A DNA stretch of 64,000 bases from assembly GCF_005116505.1 (NCBI RefSeq), contig NZ_SWBR01000005.1, forward strand, positions 124,001 to 188,000. Reading direction: 5' to 3'. Source of the stretch: Pedobacter polaris (lineage in GTDB: Bacteria > Bacteroidota > Bacteroidia > Sphingobacteriales > Sphingobacteriaceae). The notes under the pieces were generated by a model. The model saw nothing but the letters and a program-made list of their open reading frames with translations. It ran no database searches and was not told the DNA's origin. Positions 44,271-52,800 of this stretch are shown in pieces (position 1 is the first letter of the stretch; each line of letters starts with the position of its first letter). The translations under genes were made by a program, and so were the position numbers.

Positions 44271-44285
44271 GTATTAGCATTTTGT

Positions 44286-44969
44286 CTAATTCTTTTCCGC
44301 AAAAAAGTATTTATAAACTAAACCAGCCAATATAGCACCGGCAATAGGAGCTGCCCAAAATAACCATAATTGACTTATAGCTTCTCCACCAACAAAAACT
44401 GCCTGGCTAGTACTACGTGCTGGATTAACAGAAGTATTGGTTACAGGAATGCTAATTAGGTGAATTAATGTTAAACATAATCCGATAGCTAATCCTGCAA
44501 AGCCTTTAGGTGCCCGGTCATCTGTAGTGCCTAAAATTACCAGTAAGAAGATAAAAGTCAAGACAATTTCTGTTACAATAGCTGCCAGCAAGCTATATTT
44601 TCCGGGAGATAATTGGTCGTATCCATTTGTAGCGAAATTACCTATATTACTACCGTTACCAGTGGCAATTAGGTATAAAATTCCAGCTCCGGCAATGCCG
44701 CCTAAAACCTGAGCTACTATATAGGGACCTAAATCTTTGGTTTCTAATCTGCCAGCTACCCATGCACCTACGGAAACTGCAGGGTTTAAATGTGCCCCAG
44801 AAATATGCCCAAATGCATAAGCTATGGTAACAACTGTTAATCCAAACGCTAATGATACGCCAACAAATCCAATTCCTGCACCAGGGTAATTGCATGCTAA
44901 AACAGCACTGCCACAACCCCCTAATACCAACCAACATGTTCCAATAAATTCTGCTACTAATTTTTTCAT
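44286..44969 (-). CDS. Aquaporin family channel (MIP, AqpZ-like)
   Basis: A 227-residue inner-membrane water channel with six hydrophobic segments and both NPA boxes: GAHLNPAVSVG and TSVNPARSTSQA. The Arg after the second NPA and a His in the fifth helix (LTLIHLISIP) match the water-selective AqpZ filter and not the glycerol type. It is on the same strand as the FMN reductase gene upstream (66 bases apart), but they are probably not functionally linked. Confidence 0.94.
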   Translation of the reverse strand: MKKLVAEFIGTCWLVLGGCGSAVLACNYPGAGIGFVGVSLAFGLTVVTIAYAFGHISGAHLNPAVSVGAWVAGRLETKDLGPYIVAQVLGGIAGAGILYLIATGNGSNIGNFATNGYDQLSPGKYSLLAAIVTEIVLTFIFLLVILGTTDDRAPKGFAGLAIGLCLTLIHLISIPVTNTSVNPARSTSQAVFVGGEAISQLWLFWAAPIAGAILAGLVYKYFFAEKN

Positions 44970-45035
44970 TTTTTAAGTTTATTTAAGTTTTCAATTGTTG
45001 TATTGGCCGCTTAACTAAACCTAAAATGAATTAGC

Positions 45036-45596
45036 TTACATCTCCATTTTCTGCTTAGCTTCTATCCACCAAATGAGTTCGCCTATAAAAGATTTTGCTC
45101 TTTTATCGGTACCTTCTACATCACTTGGTTTGCCATTTTCATCAAATGTTTTTTCTATTGTAGCTACCGGAAACATTGCTGGAATAACTAATGCTCCTAT
45201 TTTCCATAAACTAAATTGCAATGAGGTAATTACTTGTGTACCTGCAAATGCACCAGCAGAAACAGTTGCAATGCCAATTGGCTTGCGTTTCCATTCTGCA
45301 TACAATAAATCAATAGCATTTTTTAAACTTGCTGGATAACCGCCGTTATACTCTGGAGTTACAACTATAATACCATCGGCTGTAGTTACCTCGTTAGCAA
45401 AAGAAAGCATGGCTGCTGTAGGGTCTGAAATAAACCTTAATCGCTCTTCAAAAATTGGAAAATCATACTCTTTTAAGTCGATTATATTAACATTTGCTAA
45501 TTTGTTTTCTTCCAAGTAATTCTTGAAATAAAGTGCAACTCTGTGGCTATTTCGGCCATTTCTAACACTAGCTGAGATGATGGAAATATTTTTCAT
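45036..45596 (-). CDS. NADPH-dependent FMN reductase family protein
   Basis: A 186-residue flavodoxin-fold oxidoreductase. The FMN phosphate loop is SASVRNGRNSHRVA near residues 8-21, and the conserved TPEYNGGYPASLKNAID segment binds the flavin ring. Relatives reduce FMN, quinones, azo dyes or chromate with NAD(P)H. It is cytoplasmic and followed by the aquaporin gene. Confidence 0.9.
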   Translation of the reverse strand: MKNISIISASVRNGRNSHRVALYFKNYLEENKLANVNIIDLKEYDFPIFEERLRFISDPTAAMLSFANEVTTADGIIVVTPEYNGGYPASLKNAIDLLYAEWKRKPIGIATVSAGAFAGTQVITSLQFSLWKIGALVIPAMFPVATIEKTFDENGKPSDVEGTDKRAKSFIGELIWWIEAKQKMEM

Positions 45597-45759
45597 AACC
45601 TAATATATTATTTTAATCTGCTAAAAATGAATTAAAAATAAGATGCAACAAAAAAGGGAGATGTGGTAAGGTCCTTTAAAAAAGAGCTTTCATTTAAATG
45701 GGGATTTTATTTCTCGAATATGGTTAAGGTTAACCCATTCATAAGGAAGCCTATAAACA

Positions 45760-45793
45760 AAAAAAGGATGACAAGTATATCCTATCATCCCTT
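45760..45793 (-). terminator. Terminator of the ABC-2 exporter genes
   Basis: AAAGGATGA and TCATCCCTTT pair around a loop of about ten bases, and the minus strand continues with a run of seven T. Confidence 0.75.
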
Positions 45794-45822
45794 TAACTTT
45801 AAAATTATATTTCAGAAAGCTA

Positions 45823-46914
45823 TTATTCCCACTTAAAGGTTTTAACAGCTACCGCATAAATTCCAATACCCCAAAGCAACATAATTAACATTTGGTGTTT
45901 TACATCCCATAATCCTGCACCTTCAAAAGCAACTTTACGCATTGCATCATTAAGATAGGTTAGCGGTAGTGCTCTACTAATGGGTTGTAACCAAGATGGA
46001 AAAGCGTCTATAGAAAAGAAAGTTCCAGAAAGTAGAAATTGAGGTAAGGTGATAATGTTGGATATCGGTGGAATTGTACTTTCGCTTTTGGCTATACCAG
46101 AAACAACAAATCCAAAACCCATAAAAACAATTACGCCCATTGTGGCTAAAACAAGCATGTTTAGAACTGTGGTTGCACCATGAATTAGTGTGAATTTGAA
46201 AAAGAAGTGTCCAATTAAAATGATAAATAAAGCACCTAATAATGCAAAACCAATACGGGCAATACCTTCGCCAATAACAATACTCGAACGTTTTACAGGT
46301 GTCGCAAAGAAACGTTTAATTACTAGGTTTTGACGTAAACTAAAAAACACAAATGCAGTACCAAATACACCAGTACTTAATAAGGAGAAGCCTAATTGCC
46401 CTGGTAGAATAAAGTCTATGGTACGGTATAACCTTCCGCTTACAGTGGTTGCCCTGATTTCTGTAACAGTTGGTTTTAGGTTTTGGGTATTTAAGTTAAA
46501 GGAAATTTCATTTAAAATAGACTTTAAAATATTTCCTTTATCAAGCGATGCTGAAGTGTATTTAACATTGGTAAAATAAGCAGGAACTCCATTTGGATTT
46601 TTCTCTACACTAATTAATGCATCATAATTTCCCTTTTCTAGATCCTTGTTTATATTATCCAAGTTATCATCCTTAGTTATTCTAACTAATCCTGTTTTTT
46701 CTAAGGCAACAATAACTGGGTTCTCCATATCAGAACCTGGAGCTAGTGCTATGTCTAATTTTGTACCACCCCCCCCTAAAAAGCCAAAAACTAAGATGAA
46801 AATTAATGGGAAAGCTAAAGTAAAAACTACAGCCGAAGGGCTGCGCATAATTGAACGGAAGCTTGCTTTTGCAAGTGCTAATGTAGCTTTGGTATGACTG
46901 TATGGAGTTTTCAT
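45823..46914 (-). CDS. ABC-2 type exporter permease
   Basis: A 363-residue membrane protein with one N-terminal helix (about 27-47, AVVFTLAFPLIFILVFGFL), a periplasmic region of about 120 residues, and five helices in the C-terminal half with the ABC-2 signature PPISNIITLPQFLLSGTFFS. It pairs with the ATPase encoded 46 bases upstream on the same strand. The exported substrate is not evident; relatives handle drugs, lipids or copper-linked factors. Confidence 0.9.
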   Translation of the reverse strand: MKTPYSHTKATLALAKASFRSIMRSPSAVVFTLAFPLIFILVFGFLGGGGTKLDIALAPGSDMENPVIVALEKTGLVRITKDDNLDNINKDLEKGNYDALISVEKNPNGVPAYFTNVKYTSASLDKGNILKSILNEISFNLNTQNLKPTVTEIRATTVSGRLYRTIDFILPGQLGFSLLSTGVFGTAFVFFSLRQNLVIKRFFATPVKRSSIVIGEGIARIGFALLGALFIILIGHFFFKFTLIHGATTVLNMLVLATMGVIVFMGFGFVVSGIAKSESTIPPISNIITLPQFLLSGTFFSIDAFPSWLQPISRALPLTYLNDAMRKVAFEGAGLWDVKHQMLIMLLWGIGIYAVAVKTFKWE

Positions 46915-46960
46915 TATATTTAGATTGAAAGATTAATGATATTGAAATAATTGAATTTGA

Positions 46961-47728
46961 TTAATCTTCACGCCATTCTTGGCCTGTAAGATTGATGAAA
47001 ACATCTTCGAGATTTGCTTTTTTAACCTCTTTTTTACGTTCAAATCCGCTCGCTATTAAATTATCAATCAATTGATCTGGTGTGTCTAAGGCAATAATCT
47101 GACCTCGCTCTACAAATGCAACACGATCACACAACTGCTCTGCCTCATCCATGTAGTGGGTTGTAATCACAACTGTTGTACCTTGACTACGAATGTCGGT
47201 AATTAAATCCCAAAGATTTCTGCGGGCTTGCGGATCCAATCCAGTAGTAGGTTCATCTAAAAATATAATTTTCGGAGAATTGATTAATGTTGTTGCAATA
47301 GAAAAACGTTGTTTTTGTCCGCCAGATAGCGCTTTATATTTTGCTTTTGCTTTATCTTGCAAATTTACCTTTGCTAACATTTCCATCGGGTTTACACTCA
47401 CACCATACAAACCAGAAAATAGTTCTAAAAGCTCAATGAGGTTTAGGTTTGGATAATATCCAGCTGCCTGTAATTGTACACCAATAATACGTTTGATGGC
47501 ATTTGGATCTTTATCAATAGAGAATCCATCTACGATCACTTCTCCAGAAGTTTTTTGGCGTAAAGTCTCTATGATTTCTAAAGTAGTAGTTTTTCCTGCA
47601 CCATTAGGGCCAAGTAATCCAAAAATTTCATTTTCATAAACTTCAAAGTTTAAGCCTTGTACAGCTTTGAAATCATCGTAATTTTTTACCAGATCTTTAA
47701 CACTGATAATTACATTCCTTTTTTCCAT
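46961..47728 (-). CDS. ABC transporter ATP-binding protein (ABC-2 exporter)
   Basis: A 255-residue ATPase with Walker A GPNGAGKT (40-47), signature LSGGQ (134-138), Walker B IIFLDEP (154-160) and the switch His in TTHYMDEAEQL. The C-terminal part (about 215-255, ASGFERKKEVKKANLEDVFI) is the extension usual in DrrA/CcmA-type exporters. It is co-transcribed with the permease gene. Confidence 0.94.
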   Translation of the reverse strand: MEKRNVIISVKDLVKNYDDFKAVQGLNFEVYENEIFGLLGPNGAGKTTTLEIIETLRQKTSGEVIVDGFSIDKDPNAIKRIIGVQLQAAGYYPNLNLIELLELFSGLYGVSVNPMEMLAKVNLQDKAKAKYKALSGGQKQRFSIATTLINSPKIIFLDEPTTGLDPQARRNLWDLITDIRSQGTTVVITTHYMDEAEQLCDRVAFVERGQIIALDTPDQLIDNLIASGFERKKEVKKANLEDVFINLTGQEWRED

Positions 47729-47895
47729 TGTTTAGTTTGTTTGTAGAAGTTAAGCACGCAGAGTTGCTAATTACATAATGCTAAAGTAAGAAGGTTTATA
47801 TGAATAGAAAATGAATTTTATCTGAGTGGTAGTAAAATGTCGATAAACTGATGCTTAATTGGGACGAATGGATTTGTAAGTCTATCGAAAATAAA

Positions 47896-47925
47896 AAGGA
47901 TGTCTGATTAACAAACATCCTTAAA
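47896..47925 (-). terminator. Terminator of carA
   Basis: AAGGATGT and ACATCCTT pair around a loop of 12 bases (CTGATTAACAAA region), and the minus strand continues into a T-rich run. Confidence 0.7.
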
Positions 47926-47963
47926 TAATAGCTATAGATTTAATGCTAGATCTTTGGCTTAAT

Positions 47964-49076
47964 TTACCAAACTAAGTCGCCTTTTATCAAATCAACAAAA
48001 TCATCAAATAAGTAACGAGAATCATGCGGGCCTGGTGATGATTCTGGGTGATATTGAACCGAGAATGCTTTTTTACCTTTTACACGAATTCCCTCAATTG
48101 ACTGATCATTTAAATTGATATGTGTAATTTCTACTTTATCAGATTTTCTAACTTCATCTGGTATTACTCCAAAACCATGATTTTGAGAAGTAACTTCACA
48201 ATGGTTTTTAATGATGTTTTTAACCGGATGATTTAAGCCTCTATGTCCGTTAAACATTTTCATGGTACCAATTCCGTTTGCTTCTGCCAATAATTGGTGA
48301 CCTAAGCAAATTCCAAATAATGGTTTATCGGCTTCTAAAATAGATTTAACAGTATCAATTGCGTATTCCATTGCTGCAGGATCGCCTGGGCCATTTGAAA
48401 TGAAGTAACCATTCGCACCCCATTCGTCCATTTCTGCAAAAGTAGTTTTGGCTGGATAAACCTTAACATAGATGTCTCTATCATCAAAGTTGCGCAATAT
48501 GTTTTTCTTGATACCTAAATCTAAAGCTGCAATTTTATAGTTTGCTTCAGGATTGCCATAATAATAAGGCTCTGTTGTAGAAACTTGAGATGAAAGCTCT
48601 AAGCCATCCATGTTTGGTACATCTGCTAGTTTCTTTTTCAATTCCTGTAAATCAGTAATTTCAGAAGAGATAATCGCATTCATTGCTCCTTTATTTCTGA
48701 TGTGACGAACCAAAGCCCTGGTATCAATTTCAGAAATACCAACAATATTTTCGTTTTGGAAATTATCTTGGATAGATTCTGAAGCTTCTTTTCTGCTGTA
48801 TAAAATGTTATAGTTTTTGCAAACTAAACCAGCAATTTTTATAGAGCCAGATTCGATTTCTTCCTTATGCATGCCATAATTTCCAATATGCGCATTGGTG
48901 GTTACCATAATCTGACCAAAGTAAGATGGGTCTGTAAATACTTCCTGATAGCCAGTCATGCCTGTATTAAAGCAAATCTCGCCAGTAGTAGTTCCGATTT
49001 TTCCGGCAGCTTTACCATAAAAAACAGTGCCATCGGCCAATAACAAAATTGCAGGTAACTTGGTGTAGTTAGTCAT
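47964..49076 (-). CDS. carA: Carbamoyl-phosphate synthase, small (glutaminase) subunit
   Basis: A 370-residue subunit that releases ammonia from glutamine for carbamoyl phosphate, used for arginine and pyrimidines. The N-terminal domain has EICFNTGMTGYQEVFTDPSY; the class-I glutaminase domain has the nucleophile in GICLGHQLLA and the His/Glu pair in QYHPESSPGPHDS. The carB gene is not in the window downstream, so the two are separated or beyond it. A well-spaced promoter lies upstream and a terminator downstream, so it appears monocistronic. Confidence 0.96.
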   Translation of the reverse strand: MTNYTKLPAILLLADGTVFYGKAAGKIGTTTGEICFNTGMTGYQEVFTDPSYFGQIMVTTNAHIGNYGMHKEEIESGSIKIAGLVCKNYNILYSRKEASESIQDNFQNENIVGISEIDTRALVRHIRNKGAMNAIISSEITDLQELKKKLADVPNMDGLELSSQVSTTEPYYYGNPEANYKIAALDLGIKKNILRNFDDRDIYVKVYPAKTTFAEMDEWGANGYFISNGPGDPAAMEYAIDTVKSILEADKPLFGICLGHQLLAEANGIGTMKMFNGHRGLNHPVKNIIKNHCEVTSQNHGFGVIPDEVRKSDKVEITHINLNDQSIEGIRVKGKKAFSVQYHPESSPGPHDSRYLFDDFVDLIKGDLVW

Positions 49077-49191
49077 TTAAAATACAATAAGAATTGATGA
49101 AAAAAGAGAAAAAAGAATGGAATTTCGTAACGGTTATGCCGTTTTTGTAAGATAGTAAAGAAGTCTGACCGAACTCATTCATTTCAGGATA

Positions 49192-49221
49192 CAAAGGTAG
49201 TTTTTTCAACGGTTTTTTCAA
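49192..49221 (-). promoter_or_regulatory. Bacteroidota-type promoter of carA
   Basis: On the minus strand TTG (49221-49219) and TACCTTTG (49199-49192) are 19 bases apart, matching the -33/-7 pattern. The leader would be about 110 bases and can form a small hairpin around AACGGCATAACCGTT, which might serve pyrimidine or arginine control. The whole gap 49077-49454 holds no gene. Confidence 0.55.
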
Positions 49222-49428
49222 GATTTTTTTTAAAATAGTTGCGTATGGAGATATACATATTGCGATAAATGATTTATATGGAAATTAATTAGCCACAGAG
49301 AAAAGAGGAATTCACAGCGAACACAAAGGATGGATTTGAAATGCTACGCCATCTCCGTATGCTTTATGTTAACGTTTAAGTTTTTGTTCTTTACACTTTA
49401 ATCTTGTTCCTTTTACAATAATAAAACC

Positions 49429-49436
49429 TAATTTTG
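49429..49436 (+). promoter_or_regulatory. Possible -7 promoter box of panB
   Basis: TAATTTTG fits TAnnTTTG, 18 bases before the ATG at 49455. A TTG 22 bases upstream (49404-49406) may be part of the -33 element. Confidence 0.45.
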
Positions 49437-49454
49437 CCTAACAAAACAAAGAAT

Positions 49455-50270
49455 ATGTCTGTAAACAAAGAAATTAAGCGGATTACAACCCACATTTTGC
49501 AAGAGATGAAACAGCGTGGCGAAAAAATTGCCATGTTAACCGCTTACGATTATTCAATGGCTACCATTTTGGATGATGCAGGTTTAGACGTTTTATTGGT
49601 TGGCGATTCGGCATCCAATGTTATGGCTGGTCATGAAACTACCTTACCAATTACATTAGATCAAATGATTTACCATGCGCAAGGCGTTGTACGCGGTGCA
49701 ACAAGGGCTTTTGTAGTGGTAGATTTACCTTTCGGTTCTTATCAAGGTAATTCAAAAGAAGCCTTAAATTCTGCCATTAGAATCATGAAAGAATCTGGTG
49801 CACATGGTGTGAAGTTAGAAGGTGGCATAGAGGTAGTAGAATCAATACAAAGAATAATTACTGCAGGTATTCCAGTTATGGGACACTTGGGGTTAACACC
49901 TCAATCTATTTATAAGTTTGGTACATATACGGTTAGAGCTAAGGATGAAGAAGAGGCAAATAAATTAAAAACTGATATTCTAGCGCTTCAAGATGCTGGA
50001 TGTTTTGCCGTTGTTTTAGAAAAAATTCCTGCTAAATTGGCTAAGGAAGTAACAGAAAGCATACATATTCCTACAATTGGAATTGGTGCCGGACCAGATT
50101 GCGATGGACAGGTTCTAGTTGTAAATGACATGATTGGTTTAACTAAAGGTTTTAGGCCACGGTTTTTACGCCAGTACTTAGATTTATACGAAGGAATTTT
50201 AGGCGCAGCACAATCTTATATTAAAGATGTAAAAGCAAAAGATTTCCCGAACGAGAAAGAACAATATTAG
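49455..50270 (+). CDS. panB: 3-methyl-2-oxobutanoate hydroxymethyltransferase
   Basis: A 271-residue enzyme that makes ketopantoate in pantothenate and CoA synthesis. Family text: KIAMLTAYDYSMA, LLVGDSASNVMAGHETTLP (metal Asp), KLEGG, MGHLGLTPQS, and the C-terminal IGIGAGPDCDGQVLVVNDM. The ATG at 49455 is chosen; an in-frame TTG at 49434 overlaps the promoter box. No other pan gene is next to it. Confidence 0.97.
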   Translation: MSVNKEIKRITTHILQEMKQRGEKIAMLTAYDYSMATILDDAGLDVLLVGDSASNVMAGHETTLPITLDQMIYHAQGVVRGATRAFVVVDLPFGSYQGNSKEALNSAIRIMKESGAHGVKLEGGIEVVESIQRIITAGIPVMGHLGLTPQSIYKFGTYTVRAKDEEEANKLKTDILALQDAGCFAVVLEKIPAKLAKEVTESIHIPTIGIGAGPDCDGQVLVVNDMIGLTKGFRPRFLRQYLDLYEGILGAAQSYIKDVKAKDFPNEKEQY

Positions 50271-50335
50271 TTGAATAAGGATAAAGGAGCAAAGAACAAG
50301 GATAAACGAGCAGGGTAAATCTTATGATGGGAAAA

Positions 50336-50470
50336 GCAGTTTCATTGCTCTTCGGATGCAGTAGTCCCGCTTTTCATTTCAATCTTTTTGTTATTGTCAT
50401 CCTGAGCTTGTCGAAGGATCTTTAACAAAAAGTATTTTCATTACAATCGGGTTTATTAAACAAATGCAGT
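50336..50470. repeat. Dispersed intergenic repeat, copy 3, with a second repeat inside
   Basis: It shares CTTCGG-GCAGTAGTCCCGCTTT at one end and AATCGGGTTTATTAAACAAA at the other with the copies at 27088 and 34099. Between the ends lies GTCATCCTGAGCTTGTCGAA (50397-50416) of the REP-like family, as if one element had entered another. Confidence 0.6.
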
Positions 50471-50525
50471 TTTCATTTGACAGTAACAATTAAGCAATTT
50501 AACAATTTCTACAATTACCAATACA

Positions 50526-51224
50526 ATGCCTATTACTGAAGCAGATATTTTATACGAAGACAATCATTTAATTGCTATAAATAAACGCAGTGGTGATATT
50601 GTGCAGATTGATGAAACTGGCGATGAACCTTTAGATGAAAAGGTTAAAAAATATATTGCTGCCAAGTATAACAAACCCAATGGTGCCTTTTTAGGTGTGG
50701 TACATCGTTTGGATAGGCCTGTAAGTGGCGTAATTCTATTTGCCAAAACAAGTAAGGCCTTAGAGCGTATGAATGCTGTTTTCAAAAATAGAGAAGTTCG
50801 TAAAACCTATTTTGCTGTGGTAAGAAATAGACCAGCGAGAATAGAAGGGAACTTGGTTCATTATCTGATTAAAAATCCTCAGAAAAATGTAGTTGCGGCT
50901 TATAATAAAGAAGTAACTGGAAGTCAGCGCTCAGAGCTAGATTATAAATTGATAGGAGAGGTTGGCGGCTTTTATTTATTACAAGTAAATCCTATTACAG
51001 GGCGGTCTCACCAAATCAGGGTGCAGCTTTCTACAATGGATTGCCCAATAGTTGGTGACAATAAATATGGTTATCCACGAGGAAGTAGAAAGGGGAGTAT
51101 TTGTTTACATGCCAGACAATTGGAATTTATTCACCCTGTGCAAAAAGAACAGGTTAAAATTTTTGCGCCATTGCCTGTTGATGGTTTTTGGGAAAGATTT
51201 GAGAATTTTAAAGTTGAGAAATAA
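50526..51224 (+). CDS. RluA family RNA pseudouridine synthase
   Basis: A 232-residue RNA pseudouridine synthase with the catalytic Asp in VVHRLDRPVSGVILFAKTSK, an upstream ILYEDNHLIAINKRSGD strand, and the C-terminal GRSHQIRVQLS and GDNKYGYPRG segments. It has no S4 domain and is shorter than RluD (about 320 residues), matching the small Bacteroidota/YqcB-like group. The target uridine (in rRNA or tRNA) cannot be named. It stands alone. Confidence 0.92.
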   Translation: MPITEADILYEDNHLIAINKRSGDIVQIDETGDEPLDEKVKKYIAAKYNKPNGAFLGVVHRLDRPVSGVILFAKTSKALERMNAVFKNREVRKTYFAVVRNRPARIEGNLVHYLIKNPQKNVVAAYNKEVTGSQRSELDYKLIGEVGGFYLLQVNPITGRSHQIRVQLSTMDCPIVGDNKYGYPRGSRKGSICLHARQLEFIHPVQKEQVKIFAPLPVDGFWERFENFKVEK

Positions 51225-51327
51225 TTGGTAAATAGTCCATAGCCTATAGTTGATGGATTGCATTATTGACCACTTAAACTATCAACATTTGACCATCAAC
51301 TATCAACCATTATCCCCTTAACAACCT

Positions 51328-51789
51328 TTACTGACAATCTGCCTTTTCAAAAACAATTGATTGACCAAAAGTTAGCTTAGTAGGATTTTTGAACATCATT
51401 TTTCCACTTTTATCCTCTACATCACCAAAACCTTCAAGTAACTGGTTTCCTTTTTTAAGAAATGCTACCTGTCTTACAGATTCTTTCCCCTCAGAATTAA
51501 AAGTATATTCTGCCAATAAAGTATCACCTCTCATTTCACCTTCAATTATACCTTTGTTTTTGTCTTTTTCAAAGAGGTTATAGCTCAATTCTCCAGTAGT
51601 AATGCCATTGGTGCTCATAAAAGTCAGTTTTGCTGTGTCTTTATTCTTTATGTAAGTGTAGCAATAAGTTTCACCCACCTTTACTATGTTGGTGTCAACA
51701 GCAACTTTATCTTCTTGTTCGGTACTTTCACTTTGACAGGCAGTAAACGATAGTGCAGCAATGATAATAGGGAAGAAATAATTTTTCAT
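51328..51789 (-). CDS. Small lipoprotein of unknown function
   Basis: A 153-residue predicted lipoprotein with lipobox SFTAC at about residues 14-18, followed by an acidic linker (QSESTEQEDK). The mature domain is beta-rich, with GETYCYTYIKNKDTAKLTF, GIIEGEMRGDTLLAEYTF and FLKKGNQLLEGFGDVEDKSG. I do not recognise a named family. It is divergent from the DUF3667 gene. Confidence 0.72.
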   Translation of the reverse strand: MKNYFFPIIIAALSFTACQSESTEQEDKVAVDTNIVKVGETYCYTYIKNKDTAKLTFMSTNGITTGELSYNLFEKDKNKGIIEGEMRGDTLLAEYTFNSEGKESVRQVAFLKKGNQLLEGFGDVEDKSGKMMFKNPTKLTFGQSIVFEKADCQ

Positions 51790-51907
51790 GATTTTTATTT
51801 TATACTAGTAGGAACAATGATAGTATAAAAAAGTTTGCTATTCGCTTTTTGGGATAGATTTGATTTTTAAATACATTTCACGACATTAGAGCAACAAACG
51901 CAACTCA

Positions 51908-52741
51908 ATGAATACTAAGCACTGCTTAAATTGTGAGCATAATTTAGACATAGGTCAAAAATTTTGTTCACAATGTGGCCAAGAGGCACATGTACATCGC
52001 TTTACGCTCACTCATTTCTTCCATGAAGTTTTTCATGCATTTACACATGCAGATAAGGGCATTTTTTATTTGCTTAAAGAGCTTTTTATCAGGCCAGGTA
52101 TTGTTGCCAAAGAATACATTGCTGGTAAGAGGAAAAAGTATTTTAGCCCATTTACCTTTTTTTTAATATTGGCCGCTTTTTATGTGTTATCTGATGGTTT
52201 AAGTAGCACTGTGAAAAAAGATGATCAAACTACCCTTATAAAAATTGCTGAGATACCAGACCCAGAAAAAAGGCAAGAAGCAACTATAATCTACCATAGG
52301 GCAATGAAAAGTCAACAGTTTTTTGTCAAGAACGGGAACATCTTGGCAATGATTGCCGTACCATTTTTTTCTTTTTATTTTTGGCTCATTTATTATAGAA
52401 AAAAATATAATTACTCAGAACATTTGGTTGCCAATTTAATGTTTATCAGCTTTGCTAATCTTGCCTTTACCTTATTGGTCCATCCGTTGCGGGCCCTGCT
52501 AAAGGAAACTTCCTGGGTAGCATTTGCTCCCTTATTAGGCCTATTGTTGCAACTTATATATTTTGTTATTGCTTATAAAGATTTTGTTGATTTAAAAGGG
52601 CCTAGGGCAATTTTTAAAGTTATAATGGTTACATTAATTGGCTTACTGTTATGGGCTTTTCTAACCCAAATAGCTAGTGCAATTTATGTTTACCAAAGCT
52701 TAAACTTTATGGATTACTTTAAACACATGGGCAGAAGGTAA
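51908..52741 (+). CDS. DUF3667 membrane protein with zinc ribbon
   Basis: A 277-residue protein that starts with a zinc ribbon (CLNCEHNLDIGQKFCSQCGQ, residues 6-25), followed by the DUF3667 core (FFHEVFHAFTHADKGIFYLL, RPGIVAKEYIAGKRKKYFSP), with an extended membrane part of about five helices (82-100, 148-165, 178-200, 205-225, 238-258). The function is unknown. It is transcribed alone and faces the GH30 gene across a small hairpin. Confidence 0.88.
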   Translation: MNTKHCLNCEHNLDIGQKFCSQCGQEAHVHRFTLTHFFHEVFHAFTHADKGIFYLLKELFIRPGIVAKEYIAGKRKKYFSPFTFFLILAAFYVLSDGLSSTVKKDDQTTLIKIAEIPDPEKRQEATIIYHRAMKSQQFFVKNGNILAMIAVPFFSFYFWLIYYRKKYNYSEHLVANLMFISFANLAFTLLVHPLRALLKETSWVAFAPLLGLLLQLIYFVIAYKDFVDLKGPRAIFKVIMVTLIGLLLWAFLTQIASAIYVYQSLNFMDYFKHMGRR

Positions 52742-52744
52742 TAG

Positions 52745-52769
52745 AAAACCCCACACAAGGCGGGGTTAA
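52745..52769 (-). terminator. Terminator of the GH30 gene
   Basis: AACCCC and GGGGTT pair around a loop of 11 bases; on the minus strand TTTTC follows. It lies between convergent genes. Confidence 0.55.
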
Positions 52770-52800
52770 CTAAATCAATCATATGTGAATATGAAAATCT

